64,000 nucleotides of DNA from Candidatus Margulisiibacteriota bacterium (GTDB lineage: Bacteria; Margulisbacteria; Riflemargulisbacteria; GWF2-39-127). The translations under genes were made by a program, and so were the position numbers. Numbering within the stretch: position 1 is the first letter of the stretch; each line of letters starts with the position of its first letter. This document shows positions 31,340 to 39,901 of the stretch, in pieces. The notes below the pieces were generated by a model. That model did not search any database. It worked only from the letters and a program-made list of their open reading frames with translations, and had not been told where the DNA came from. The stretch is taken from the NCBI GenBank assembly GCA_003242895.1, contig QKMY01000053.1:48089-112088 (forward strand), written 5' to 3'.

Positions 31340-32170
31340 TTATATATCCTGCTTATGGAAGTCATGTACAATTGTCGTTATCATATCCTCATCAATTACT
31401 TTGACTCCCAAGGCGAAAGCCCGGTCAAAGGCAAGCTTGCAGATCTTGTTAATATTTCGAGGTATACAGTCCGATGATTTCATAATGATATTGACAGCTT
31501 CTTTCGTAAAGACGTTAATCTGGCTTTTCCCTGCTATTTTCAGGCGATGCTTGATGTATTCGTCTACTTCGTCAGGCTCGAGGCAGTTAAGGTGGTACAT
31601 AAGGCTGATTCTCTGGTATATCTGAGGAAGCTTTTTCAGCTTCTCTCGTAGTTCGGGTTGTCCAACCAGAATGATAGTCATATAATTATTATTTTCCGAA
31701 GCAATGTTTGTCAGGTTTTTTAGTTCGTCGAGGCAACCGTCTGATACCTGTTGGGCTTCATCGAGAATAATCGTCAGATGTTTATCTTCCTTTGCGATTT
31801 CTTCAATAACTATTTCCCGAAAGCGTTTGGTAAGTTCGTATTTGGAGTACTCTTTGTCTGGGTTGAGCTTGCTTTTAGAGATCTGAGCAATAACTTCTTT
31901 GAGGATATCTTCAAATGTGAAACTTGAGAAATCCAATACTGCTATTTTGTATTCATCCCTGTTTATTTGATTGACAAGAAATGTCCAGGTCATGGTTTTA
32001 CCGCAGCCGATTTCGCCGGTAAGCAATCCGATATTCATGTTTTTATCTTCAATTAAATAAAAAAGCCTGGCAAGCGCTTCTCCGTGGCCTTTACTTTCAT
32101 AAAAGAACTGACTATCTTTGGTAAATTCAAAGGGCTTATGTTTTAATTGCCAGAATTCTAAGAACTTCAT
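31340..32170 (-). CDS. ExeA/GspA-like AAA ATPase
   Basis: A 276-residue cytoplasmic AAA ATPase of the ExeA family, similar to the ATPase that accompanies exopolysaccharide and exosortase (XrtA-type) loci. It starts YLEFWQLKHKPF-like (FLEFWQLKHKPFEFTKDSQFFY), then Walker A TGEIGCGKT, Walker B LTIILDEAQQV, sensor-type TIILVGQPELREKL and the arginine region QRISLMYHL. No peptidoglycan-binding C-terminal domain is present. It is the first gene of the leftward glycan operon and precedes the Wzc-like gene by two bases. No exosortase gene is in the window, so its partner is likely the export machinery. Confidence 0.88.
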   Translation of the reverse strand: MKFLEFWQLKHKPFEFTKDSQFFYESKGHGEALARLFYLIEDKNMNIGLLTGEIGCGKTMTWTFLVNQINRDEYKIAVLDFSSFTFEDILKEVIAQISKSKLNPDKEYSKYELTKRFREIVIEEIAKEDKHLTIILDEAQQVSDGCLDELKNLTNIASENNNYMTIILVGQPELREKLKKLPQIYQRISLMYHLNCLEPDEVDEYIKHRLKIAGKSQINVFTKEAVNIIMKSSDCIPRNINKICKLAFDRAFALGVKVIDEDMITTIVHDFHKQDI

Positions 32171-32473
32171 GTGCTATCCTTTTTCTGTAACGGTCGTCTT
32201 AAATATATATATTATATCAAGAATAACGTCAGTTAGATTAAAAATTCGTATCTGCTACGGAAGTAACTTATATGAAAGATTCGTCATTTAGGCCTCATAT
32301 TTAATAAGTCAGTTATGAAAATTTGATTTTTATGCTCAACGAATAATTGAATTATCGATATGTTTGGCGTTAGGATTATTAAAATGACGGAGGAGTTTTG
32401 GTGGTCGGGATAAAATTTATCAAAAGTTATGCCGGGACAACTGGCAATATGTCGTGTATTGCTGGTTACCGAC
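32171..32473 (-). promoter_or_regulatory. Intergenic region with extended -10 promoter for the glycan operon
   Basis: On the minus strand, TGATATAAT (extended -10; the TATAAT is the complement of 32211-32216) lies about 40 bases before the ATG of the ExeA-like gene at 32170. No strong -35 box was seen at 17 bases. The remainder of the 303-base gap, up to the ABC permease stop, shows no gene or structured RNA that I recognise. Confidence 0.4.
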
Positions 32474-33238
32474 CTATTGAATATCCAGTTTGTCCAAAAT
32501 AATCTTGTTTAGCACCATGACCATTGTCATAAAAAAAAGGGCGTAGAGAGTGACCATGAGCATATAGTACAGGGACGGAGACGTGCTGTAGATCACCATG
32601 GTTTTGATGTTGAATTTCTCCAGATTAGGCAACAGGATGTAGGAAGTTTTTCCAAATATTCTAGCAAGACCGTGACCTTTCTGAGACAACAGGAAAAAGT
32701 CTCTGGAAAAGTGACCGATTATTGTGGTGCCAAAGGTGGCCATGGTTGCGATTATGGATGAGGAAATGAGGCTGAAAAACATGGCAAAGGCCAGAACAAT
32801 AAGCGACTCAATGAAGATCAAATAAAGGCTGAGCATATATGGGATGGAGATAGGTACTTTTTGAAAGTAGAAAACAGCAAGTGAAAGCACGCCCATACAT
32901 AGTATGTTGAACAAAACTGATAGAGCACCGCCGCTGAATTTGCCAAGTAAATATAATGATCTTGAAATTGGTTTCGTTATGATAAGGGAAACGGTGCCTT
33001 TGTCGATCTCTTCCCGTGTTTGATAGCTTCCAATAATGATAGCAAGAAAAAGTGATAATACCTGGGTGATTGCCATTGAAAAATCAAGAATAAATCTGGT
33101 CTGTTCGCCCACAGCCATTTCACCTGCCAGAATAGAGAAGATGATTAGAAAGGTTCCGGCTCCAATTGAAATTAGAAATATTTTGTGCCTCATATTTTGC
33201 AGTAATGTGTAATAAGCGATAGATAGGAGTGCCTTCAT
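32474..33238 (-). CDS. ABC-2 type transporter permease
   Basis: A 254-residue membrane protein with six predicted spans, typical of ABC-2 permeases. Recognisable region: SYQTREEIDKGTVSLIITKPISRSLYLLGKFSGG, the conserved cytoplasmic loop before the second span that couples to the ATPase. It begins three bases after the stop of the ATPase gene, and the two form an exporter with the membrane TPR-like protein encoded upstream. Transport substrate unknown; the cluster lies just outside the glycan locus but shares its direction. Confidence 0.88.
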   Translation of the reverse strand: MKALLSIAYYTLLQNMRHKIFLISIGAGTFLIIFSILAGEMAVGEQTRFILDFSMAITQVLSLFLAIIIGSYQTREEIDKGTVSLIITKPISRSLYLLGKFSGGALSVLFNILCMGVLSLAVFYFQKVPISIPYMLSLYLIFIESLIVLAFAMFFSLISSSIIATMATFGTTIIGHFSRDFFLLSQKGHGLARIFGKTSYILLPNLEKFNIKTMVIYSTSPSLYYMLMVTLYALFFMTMVMVLNKIILDKLDIQ

Positions 33239-33240
33239 AG

Positions 33241-33945
33241 TTATGAATCCTTTCTGATTTTTGATAAGTAAAGCTCTTCAATATTATTGGTCTGGTTCGC
33301 AGGGATATCGCCTATGATAGTTCCATCGGCGATCATCACGTAGCGTGAACATATTTTTTCGATATCATAGAGAATATGTGAAGAAAAAAGAATGGTTTTG
33401 TTTTCTGACTTCAGGTCGTCCATGATTTTTAGAATGTCGTGCCTGCCGATGGGGTCAAGTCCGCTAAGCGGTTCGTCCATGATCAGGAGCGATGGTTGAG
33501 CGAGCAACATCTGGGCAATACCTAGTTTTTGTTTCATTCCTTTTGAATAATATTTGATAAGTTTCGAGGTGTGTTTTTCAATGCCTACCTGAAGGATTGC
33601 ATCCTTGACGAGACTGCTTTTTTTCGCTGATGGAATGTTCAGGAGATCGCACATATATGATAAGAATTCTTTGGCATTTAAATAGTCGGGATATAGCGGG
33701 CTTTCCGGGATGTAACCTACTTTTTTGTAGATGTCATGGTCCTCAGGTTTTTCATCCCAGATCAATATTTGCCCTGAATTGGGGTGGATAAGGTTCATAA
33801 TGATTTTGAAGGTGGTACTTTTGCCTGCTCCGTTATGCCCGATGAATCCGGTTATCGTGCCTTCTTCGAGCGAAAAGTTAACATTTTTCAGGATGTTTTT
33901 TTTATTGATAGTTTTCGATATATTTTGTACTGAAAGTGCATTCAT
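33241..33945 (-). CDS. ABC transporter ATP-binding protein
   Basis: A 234-residue ATPase. Walker A GHNGAGKSTT, Q-loop in VGYIPESPLYPDY, signature YSKGMKQKLGIAQ (a YSKGM variant common in ABC-2 exporters), Walker B LLIMDEPLSGLDP and the H-loop SSHIL. It is the motor of the permease encoded immediately downstream. It begins one base after the stop of the upstream membrane protein, so the three genes form an operon. Confidence 0.94.
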   Translation of the reverse strand: MNALSVQNISKTINKKNILKNVNFSLEEGTITGFIGHNGAGKSTTFKIIMNLIHPNSGQILIWDEKPEDHDIYKKVGYIPESPLYPDYLNAKEFLSYMCDLLNIPSAKKSSLVKDAILQVGIEKHTSKLIKYYSKGMKQKLGIAQMLLAQPSLLIMDEPLSGLDPIGRHDILKIMDDLKSENKTILFSSHILYDIEKICSRYVMIADGTIIGDIPANQTNNIEELYLSKIRKDS

Positions 33946-33946
33946 C

Positions 33947-35089
33947 TCAATTCCCCTTTGTCAGGTATTTATTCGTAGCTAAGACAAATACATGCTGTGT
34001 AGTATCCGGCTCATAGTAATGTTTATATATCATTGCCAGTTTTGTTGTGTTGTCATCCAGTATCCGGGAGTTCAGCAGGTCATTGATATTTGAAGGGTAG
34101 CTATTATGAATCGAATAATAAACCGATATTGATTTATTAAGGAGCAGTAATGTGCTTTTTACCTCAAACTCTTCTATTAGTTTTTTAATTTTTTTCTTAA
34201 CTTCTTCATCTTTTATAGAAGCGTAGATGTTATTAAGGATATAAAGTTTTATAAAGTACGGGTTTTGGCTTTTATCAATAAGCGTGAGTAAATTATGTAT
34301 CATTACAGCATCTTTTTTTGGGACAAATTTTCTGGCTGAGAGGAGGTACTGTCTGGCGAGATCGTTGTTGATATCGTATATAACTGCATTCGCTGCCAGC
34401 ATATGATAAAAAATGGGATTGCGGAGGTTTGACTCAATCCCTTTGAGCAGAAGTTTTTCGCTCAGTTCAGGCCGGTTGAGCATAAAGGAAAAAAAGGTAA
34501 AAGCGTATGTGTAGGGATAGATATAGTGAGGATCAATCGTAGTTAGTGTGTCATAAAGGTAATAGGCATGAGTTATTCGATCATCGCTATAGTAGGATTC
34601 TTCGACTGCATCGAGTTCTTCCTCCGGAGCAAAATAGAACCCAATATGTTCGAGGAAATGGGTTAATGCATTTTTGTGATCGTGTTCTTCTTTTTTGTCA
34701 TGATGGTGTTCTTCGTTAGGTTCGGGAGCTATTTGGGCTTGGTTTTTGATCGTATTAATGTCAATGCCTATGAGCCCTTGCAAATCACGCTTTAATTCTT
34801 GTTTATTTGCGGCAGCAAATTTGTTGTTCTGTGTAAAGTCCCGGTTACTGATAAATGTCGGTAAAGATGTTCGGATATTCATAAAAATTACGTCAGCTAT
34901 AAGGGTATTAAATCCGAAAGTAAAGTATTTGAATCGGTCAGGGTTAACCTTTGCTCCGGAGTTTTGTTCAAGTTTGTTTTTGGGGGGTACATAATAACTG
35001 TTAGTCTGTTTCTGAGTTATGATGACACCACTAATACAGATTACAAAGGTGAGTATATACAAGGTTTTGATGTAATATTTACGATACAT
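33947..35089 (-). CDS. Membrane-anchored TPR-like protein of the ABC operon, His-rich loop
   Basis: 380 residues from ATG 35089. The frame runs to 35176, but the upstream part is AT-rich, and MYRKYYIKTLYILTFVICIS is a natural N-terminal anchor; the ribosome site is weak in either case. After the anchor comes FKYFTFGFNTLIADVIFMNI, a pattern seen in proteins that accompany ABC exporters, followed by a His/acid-rich segment (EEHHHDKKEEHDHK, about residues 124-137), then helical repeats (HAYYLYDTLTTIDPHYIYPY) of tetratricopeptide type. The His-rich segment could bind a metal. Function not established; operon position ties it to the exporter. Confidence 0.65.
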   Translation of the reverse strand: MYRKYYIKTLYILTFVICISGVIITQKQTNSYYVPPKNKLEQNSGAKVNPDRFKYFTFGFNTLIADVIFMNIRTSLPTFISNRDFTQNNKFAAANKQELKRDLQGLIGIDINTIKNQAQIAPEPNEEHHHDKKEEHDHKNALTHFLEHIGFYFAPEEELDAVEESYYSDDRITHAYYLYDTLTTIDPHYIYPYTYAFTFFSFMLNRPELSEKLLLKGIESNLRNPIFYHMLAANAVIYDINNDLARQYLLSARKFVPKKDAVMIHNLLTLIDKSQNPYFIKLYILNNIYASIKDEEVKKKIKKLIEEFEVKSTLLLLNKSISVYYSIHNSYPSNINDLLNSRILDDNTTKLAMIYKHYYEPDTTQHVFVLATNKYLTKGN

Positions 35090-35367
35090 AACAGGATACG
35101 GCTCATTATGAATTATTGATGGACCATTATAATAATATATAAAAAAAGAATAGTTTGCAATTGCTTCGGCTTCCACATTTTAAAAAAATATCGGTCGTCC
35201 CTGTTTAAACCCGGATAATTATTTTTAGGTTTCAATGGGAATTTATTTGGCGTGGAAATTTGAAAAGAATTATCCGGGTTAAACTGTCGAACCATTTCTT
35301 TAATTACTTCAAGTGTATATATCGAGACCAAACAAAAGAAAAAATACAATTTTTATCAAAAGCCTTG
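35090..35367. other. 278-base gap, no gene recognised
   Basis: Between the leftward ABC operon and the leftward unknown gene at 35368. A weak frame (35113-35349, minus) has no start signal or family resemblance and overlaps the alternative N-terminus of the neighbour. The sequence is AT-rich, and I identified no terminator with a clear stem plus T-run. Confidence 0.4.
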
Positions 35368-36246
35368 TTAATACTGCCGCTCAGCTATGCGTCCAAATAC
35401 TTCTCTGGCTGTAACAAGCGCTTCACGATACCCGGAAACGATCACGCTGTGATTTGCCGGATCGTCTTTTGCCATTCCGCACAACAGGTACATGTTGAAA
35501 TCAAATACCCTATCAATAGCATTGCCATCATAACCAGATAATACCTTCAACCTATGGCGCAAATGATACAAATTGCTGGTTAACATAGCAAGAAATACAT
35601 AATCTTTATGAAGAAAAAACGGAACAGGGCCATCGATATCAAATTGTTCCGCCACATTTTGCAGGTGCGCTAAGATGATACGGGATACTTCCACAGGCAC
35701 CACATGAAAATAGATAAAATAGGCTTTGCTAAGCGCCTCATTCAAACAGGTGGCTGACGGAACATTATGCCATGTATAGTGATCAATAACTTTGAGCAGC
35801 AGATCGGTAGCCGCTTTCTTCGGTTCCACCCCTTGCTTAATAATCAAAGCGTTCAGAAGATTGAGTGCGCTGACATGCAAGTGATAGATAGGATTTATAA
35901 TCGGATCTGTAATTGATTCCCTCTGTCGGAAATTAAAATTATATTTATCGTTGAAAAATATTAGGGATAAAGATTCAAGTATTGAGGCAATCTTCTTCTG
36001 TTGTTCTTCTGCATTGTAACTATCAAGGGAATCTATAATATTTTTAATTTCCAACAGGATACGGCATTCTACGCTAAATTGAGAGGGAGTCAAATCTAAA
36101 ATTCTGGTAGGTCGGTGACAGAGAAAATCCAGCCATCTTTTTAACACCGTATTAGCGGTTACGTGATTACCTATTTCTCCGATATGGCTCGATAGCGTCA
36201 TCGAAATTTTTTCGTTCCTCACTGATATATACTTGGTAACCAGCAT
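35368..36246 (-). CDS. Conserved-looking hypothetical protein, alpha-helical
   Basis: 292 residues, not recognised. It has no signal peptide or membrane span and looks wholly helical, with Leu/Ile-rich amphipathic stretches (for example LHVSALNLLNALIIKQGVEPKKAATDLLLKVIDHY). Composition and codon use resemble neighbouring genes and the frame is long, so it is very likely real. It is divergent from fur (36426), with about 180 bases between the starts that hold the fur promoter and Fur box, so it may share control. No catalytic motif seen. Confidence 0.7.
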   Translation of the reverse strand: MLVTKYISVRNEKISMTLSSHIGEIGNHVTANTVLKRWLDFLCHRPTRILDLTPSQFSVECRILLEIKNIIDSLDSYNAEEQQKKIASILESLSLIFFNDKYNFNFRQRESITDPIINPIYHLHVSALNLLNALIIKQGVEPKKAATDLLLKVIDHYTWHNVPSATCLNEALSKAYFIYFHVVPVEVSRIILAHLQNVAEQFDIDGPVPFFLHKDYVFLAMLTSNLYHLRHRLKVLSGYDGNAIDRVFDFNMYLLCGMAKDDPANHSVIVSGYREALVTAREVFGRIAERQY

Positions 36247-36360
36247 AAACCTTCCTGACCTACAACAATATTTGTATATATATCGAAGGCAAAAAAAATA
36301 AAAGTCACAATTCTAATCAGATGGCTCAGAAAAATGTATCTGGAAATAATCATGCTTATA

Positions 36361-36404
36361 TTGACAATCCGTATTCTTGTCGTGTAAAATGAAATTGAAT
36401 TTCA
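36361..36404 (+). promoter_or_regulatory. fur promoter overlapped by a Fur box
   Basis: TTGACA (36361-36366) and TAAAAT (36385-36390) form a near-consensus promoter with an 18-base spacer. Overlapping the end of the -10 is TGAAATTGAATTTCA (36390-36404), a perfect 7-1-7 inverted repeat of the Fur/PerR operator type. Binding there would block transcription, giving autoregulation of the fur gene that starts at 36426. Two similar elements occur before the feo genes. Confidence 0.75.
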
Positions 36405-36425
36405 AAGTCGGGATGGGACAGTGTT

Positions 36426-36863
36426 ATGATTGATGCAAAAATTTATTTTACTGATTTTTTGAAGGAAAAAAATCTGAATATGACCCATCAGAGAGAAATC
36501 ATCCTCGATACGTTTCTCAGTATCGAAGACCATTTATCAGTTGATGAACTAACCATGTATGTCCGGAAAAAAGATCCGGCTGTCGGGAATGCCACCGTAT
36601 TCAGGACATTAAAATTGTTTGTGGATGCGGGCATAGCGCAGGAAGTTACCTTTGGACTCGAAAGGGTGCGATATGAGCATAAGTATGGACACTCGCATCA
36701 TGACCATTTGGTCTGTTCTGTTTGCGGCAAGTGCATTGAAGCTGTTGATCCGCGAATTGAGATTCTACAGAAAGAGCTTTGCACCAAATACGAATTTGAG
36801 CTTGTCGAACACAAGCTGGAGATTTTTGGGATTTGCAAAGAATGCAACCAAAGTAAGCAATAA
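36426..36863 (+). CDS. fur: Fur-family transcriptional regulator
   Basis: A ferric uptake regulator, 145 residues. N-terminal winged helix: LNMTHQREIILDTFLS, DHLSVDELTMYVRKKDPAVGNATVFRTLKLFVDAGI. The dimer/metal domain has HSHHDHLVCSVCGKCIEAVDPRIE and the C-terminal Zn cysteines CKEC. The YEHKYGHSHHDH stretch matches Fur metal site residues. It could be Fur, Zur or PerR by sequence alone; the neighbouring feo genes and the shared operators make iron the likely signal, and Fur the best name. Its promoter carries a perfect Fur box (autoregulation). Confidence 0.9.
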   Translation: MIDAKIYFTDFLKEKNLNMTHQREIILDTFLSIEDHLSVDELTMYVRKKDPAVGNATVFRTLKLFVDAGIAQEVTFGLERVRYEHKYGHSHHDHLVCSVCGKCIEAVDPRIEILQKELCTKYEFELVEHKLEIFGICKECNQSKQ

Positions 36864-36897
36864 TAGCTATAAGTGAACTGTTTTTTTGAGAGCAGAT

Positions 36898-37022
36898 TGA
36901 AATTGAATATCAAATTCAACGTAATAGCGGAATATCGCCAACATACAGCTAGAGAATGGACAACGTCTGTAAAACAGTGAGCAGGGATGATTTTTTTAAG
37001 TTAATAATGAAATTGAATGTCA
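36898..37022 (+). promoter_or_regulatory. Fur boxes upstream of the feo operon
   Basis: TGAAATTGAATATCA (36898-36912) differs in one base from the perfect box at 36390, and overlaps a second palindrome TTGAATATCAAATTCAA (36903-36919). A further copy, TGAAATTGAATGTCA (37008-37022), lies 65 bases before feoA. The arrangement suggests Fur repression of the feo genes from two sites. No clear -35/-10 pair was assigned. Confidence 0.65.
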
Positions 37023-37086
37023 ATATCAAAAAGGAGGCTGGAGATTCTTTAATCTTGGGTCCCAGAGTAAAAGAGGAGGTGTCAGG

Positions 37087-37323
37087 ATGTTTCCGTTAGT
37101 CATGTTAAATGTTGGAGAGCTGGCTCAGGTAAGTGAAGTATTCTATAGACAAACAGGGGATGACGTATACCTGGAGCGGCTTGAGAGTATGGGTATCAGG
37201 TCTGGAAGGGAGATTAGTGTTGTCACCAATAACCGTAATGGGCCGTTGGTTGTGCTGGTAGGTAATTCACGGATAGCTCTGGCAAGGAATATCGCAAAAA
37301 AAATCATGGTAAGGAGGATTTGA
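37087..37323 (+). CDS. feoA: FeoA domain protein (first copy)
   Basis: A 78-residue SH3-like FeoA protein that partners FeoB in ferrous iron uptake. Features: YLERLESMGIRSGREISVVTNNRNGPLVVLVGNSRIALARNIAKKIMV, the typical GxxxGxxIxV and closing IALxRxIAxxI pattern. Good ribosome site (GAGGAGG). It is followed immediately by a second feoA and then feoB, all under the Fur boxes upstream. Cytoplasmic, probably a FeoB modulator. Confidence 0.9.
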   Translation: MFPLVMLNVGELAQVSEVFYRQTGDDVYLERLESMGIRSGREISVVTNNRNGPLVVLVGNSRIALARNIAKKIMVRRI

Positions 37324-37325
37324 TT

Positions 37326-37553
37326 ATGGATTTGTCGAAGGTTAAGGTAGGCAAGACAGTAATTATAAAAAAGATTAATTTGAAAGGAACACTTAAAAGG
37401 AAGTTCATGGATATGGGCATTCTGGAGGGGGAGATGGTCACTCTGGAAAAAATAGCACCGATGGGTGATCCGCTGGAAGTCACCATCAAAAACTACAAAC
37501 TTTCGCTTAGGAAGAATGAAGCCTCTTTGATAGAAGTGGAGGAGGTCCAATGA
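37326..37553 (+). CDS. feoA: FeoA domain protein (second copy)
   Basis: A 75-residue FeoA paralogue: GTLKRKFMDMGILEGEMVTLEKIAPMGDPLEVTIKNYKLSLRKNEASLIEVEE, with the conserved GxLKRKFMDMGIxxG and APxGDPLEV segments of the family. ATG 37326 is chosen over TTG 37320 because AAGGAGGA sits eight bases upstream. It overlaps feoB by four bases (ATGA 37550-37553), so the two are translationally coupled. Tandem feoA copies before feoB are known in several anaerobes. Confidence 0.92.
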   Translation: MDLSKVKVGKTVIIKKINLKGTLKRKFMDMGILEGEMVTLEKIAPMGDPLEVTIKNYKLSLRKNEASLIEVEEVQ

Positions 37554-39700
37554 GCGGGAACGAACGTATTACTGTAGCAGTTGCCGGCAATCCCAACTGC
37601 GGCAAGTCTACCCTGATCAATGCACTGGCGGGCAGCCGGCTTCAGGTTGGCAACTGGGCTGGTGTTACAGTAGAGAAAAAGTTTGCTGAGCTCAACTACA
37701 ATGGGACCGCGATCAGTTTGGTGGACTTGCCGGGGACCTACTCGCTCAGTCCCTATTCGCAGGAAGAGATTATTGCCCGTGATTATCTGGTCAATGAAAA
37801 ACCTGATATTATTCTGAATGTTATTGATAGTACCAACCTTGAACGTAATTTGTATTTGACCATCCAATTGCTGGAGCTAGGCATTCCGGTAGTCATTGCT
37901 CTTAATATTTATGACGAAGCGCAACAAAAAGGTTATGAGATAAACATTCCGGAGATTCAGAGACTTCTGGGGGTAGAAGTAATCCCAACCGTATCAACCC
38001 AGAAAAAGGGTATGGATAGCTTGCTCAATGTATTAGTGGGAAATGTACATAATCAACCAAAACGGCAGTATTATGGAAAAGACTTGGAAAGTGCAATCGA
38101 CGTCGTACAAACAAACATTAAAGATGACCGGCGTTTTTCCGGGTATGCTTCCCGGTGGCTGGCAATCAAACTGCTGGAAGAGGATGAATATCTCCTTCGT
38201 TCTACCGGAGTCGTTGATCTGACAGAGCTGACCGGTGAAGCTGTCGGGCATTTAGCGGTCGCGCATGATGAGGATATCGAGTCTCAAATCGTTGATGAAC
38301 GGTATGCGTTGGCCTCAGGCTTATTTCATCAGGTGTTCAAACAAACTTTCAAGCCCAAACAGGAACTGACCGAAAAGATCGATAAAATCGTGCTGAATAA
38401 GTACCTTGGTATTCCGGTTTTTGTTTTTATGATGTGGCTCACGTTCAAGTTAACCTTTGATGTGGGCAATCCATTTGTCGGTTGGATCGATGGCGTGATT
38501 GGCGGCCCGCTTACCAAATGGGCAGGTGCCTTGCTTGCAGCGGTCCATGCTCCGGAATGGTTTGTGTCCCTGATACTTAACGGAGTTATTGCCGGAGTGG
38601 GCGGGGTTCTGGTTTTTATCCCTGTTATTGCCACAATGATGTTTTTTGTCACCTTTCTTGAAGCAAGCGGTTATATGGCAAGGGCAGCCTTTATTATGGA
38701 CCGGATGATGCATAAGATAGGGCTTCATGGCAAAGCGTTTATTCCGCTGTTGCTGGGTTTTGGCTGTAATGTGCCCTCGATTTATTCGACTAGAATCCTT
38801 GAGACCAGGCGGGACAAATTGCTGACTGCGCTGCTGGTCCCGCTGATATCGTGCGGGGCCCGACTTCCGGTATATCTTCTGTTTGCGACTGTATTTTTCC
38901 CCCGCCATGCCGCAAATGTGATACTGTCACTTTATTTACTGGGTATAGCAATCGCCATTTTTATGGGGTTCGTATTTAAGCACACTTTGTTTCGCGCAGA
39001 GGCTCCGGTGTTTATTATGGAGTTACCTCCGTACCGGTTGCCTTCAGTTAAGAACCTGCTGATTCATTCCTGGGAAAAGGTAAAACATTTTGTTGTCAAA
39101 GCCGGCACGTTGATCCTGGTAGCATCCGTAGTTATCTGGTTTAGCCTTAACCTTCCTTATGGGGTCTCTCAGCAGGATTCTTTACTCGGAAAAACAGGCA
39201 AAGCTATTGCACCTATTCTTCAGCCGCTCGGGTTTGGAACCTGGGAAGCCGGGGCTTCTTTGCTCACCGGATTTGTTGCTAAAGAGGTGGTTGTCAGTAC
39301 CATGGGAGAGATCTACTCAGGTGCTCAGGAGGAGAGAACTGAACAGTTATCTTTTGTTGGTGATCTCAAAGCCATCGTTGTTTCTTTTGGTTCAGCGGTG
39401 CAGGAAGCTTTTTTTGGGTTCTTCTCCAACATTGATATAACCGGGATCAGCTCGTCTAAGGAAGAGGAAGGACTTGATTCGCTCAAACAGAGGCTCGGAC
39501 TCGATTTCACTCCGCTTAGCGCATATTCTTTTATGGTTTTTGTGCTTCTTTATGTCCCGTGTTTAACTGTGCTTGCAGCGTTCAAGCACGAATTTCAGTC
39601 CTGGGGCTGGGTTGGTTTTGTGGTGGTCTACTTAAGTGTATTACCCTGGCTCGTTTCGTTTGCCGTCTACCAGGGCGGACGGCTTGTGGGATTAGGGTAG
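37550..39700 (+). CDS. feoB: Ferrous iron transporter FeoB
   Basis: FeoB imports Fe2+ across the cytoplasmic membrane. 716 residues: N-terminal G domain with G1 GNPNCGKST, G3 DLPGTYSLSP and G4 ALNIYDEA (a variant of the usual NMxD); a helical GDI-like region; then about eight to eleven membrane spans including the two Gate repeats (GYMARAAFIMDRMMHKIGLHGKAFIPLLLGFGCNVP with the conserved Cys, and the second around GFVAKEVVVSTMGEIY). The C-terminal domain is short. The length is usual for bacterial FeoB. It is coupled to feoA and followed by a Cys-rich mini-protein. Confidence 0.95.
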   Translation: MSGNERITVAVAGNPNCGKSTLINALAGSRLQVGNWAGVTVEKKFAELNYNGTAISLVDLPGTYSLSPYSQEEIIARDYLVNEKPDIILNVIDSTNLERNLYLTIQLLELGIPVVIALNIYDEAQQKGYEINIPEIQRLLGVEVIPTVSTQKKGMDSLLNVLVGNVHNQPKRQYYGKDLESAIDVVQTNIKDDRRFSGYASRWLAIKLLEEDEYLLRSTGVVDLTELTGEAVGHLAVAHDEDIESQIVDERYALASGLFHQVFKQTFKPKQELTEKIDKIVLNKYLGIPVFVFMMWLTFKLTFDVGNPFVGWIDGVIGGPLTKWAGALLAAVHAPEWFVSLILNGVIAGVGGVLVFIPVIATMMFFVTFLEASGYMARAAFIMDRMMHKIGLHGKAFIPLLLGFGCNVPSIYSTRILETRRDKLLTALLVPLISCGARLPVYLLFATVFFPRHAANVILSLYLLGIAIAIFMGFVFKHTLFRAEAPVFIMELPPYRLPSVKNLLIHSWEKVKHFVVKAGTLILVASVVIWFSLNLPYGVSQQDSLLGKTGKAIAPILQPLGFGTWEAGASLLTGFVAKEVVVSTMGEIYSGAQEERTEQLSFVGDLKAIVVSFGSAVQEAFFGFFSNIDITGISSSKEEEGLDSLKQRLGLDFTPLSAYSFMVFVLLYVPCLTVLAAFKHEFQSWGWVGFVVVYLSVLPWLVSFAVYQGGRLVGLG

Positions 39701-39730
39701 TCCGAAAATTATTAGGGAGGATGTGTATAT

Positions 39731-39883
39731 ATGTTTGGTAATTTATCAATTATCGATATTGGCATTATGATTGCAATCCTGGCAGGGGCAGGGGTATTCC
39801 TGTACAGGATGCTGAAAGGGAACAAAGCATGTTCGTGTTCTGACTGTCATGAGGTACAAAGTTGTTGTTCAAATAAAAAATAG
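39731..39883 (+). CDS. FeoB-associated Cys-rich membrane mini-protein
   Basis: A 50-residue frame, below most length cutoffs: one membrane span (IIDIGIMIAILAGAGVFLY) followed by a basic stretch and the Cys-rich tail ACSCSDCHEVQSCC. This is the architecture of the FeoB-associated Cys-rich membrane proteins (FeoC-like or virus attachment p12-like annotations) found directly after feoB. It begins 30 bases after feoB with GGGAGG upstream. The cysteines may hold Fe or redox-sense it; role not established. Confidence 0.85.
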   Translation: MFGNLSIIDIGIMIAILAGAGVFLYRMLKGNKACSCSDCHEVQSCCSNKK

Positions 39884-39901
39884 ATAAAAGGGGAAATTAG
39901 T

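Noticed and set aside
31340..32170. ExeA-like ATPase as evidence for an exosortase (XrtA/PEP-CTERM) system
   Set aside because: No exosortase or PEP-CTERM protein gene is seen in the window, so only an export-locus role is claimed.
35113..35349. Minus-strand frame of 78 codons
   Set aside because: Overlaps the upstream extension of the ABC-operon membrane protein and has no start signal or family match.
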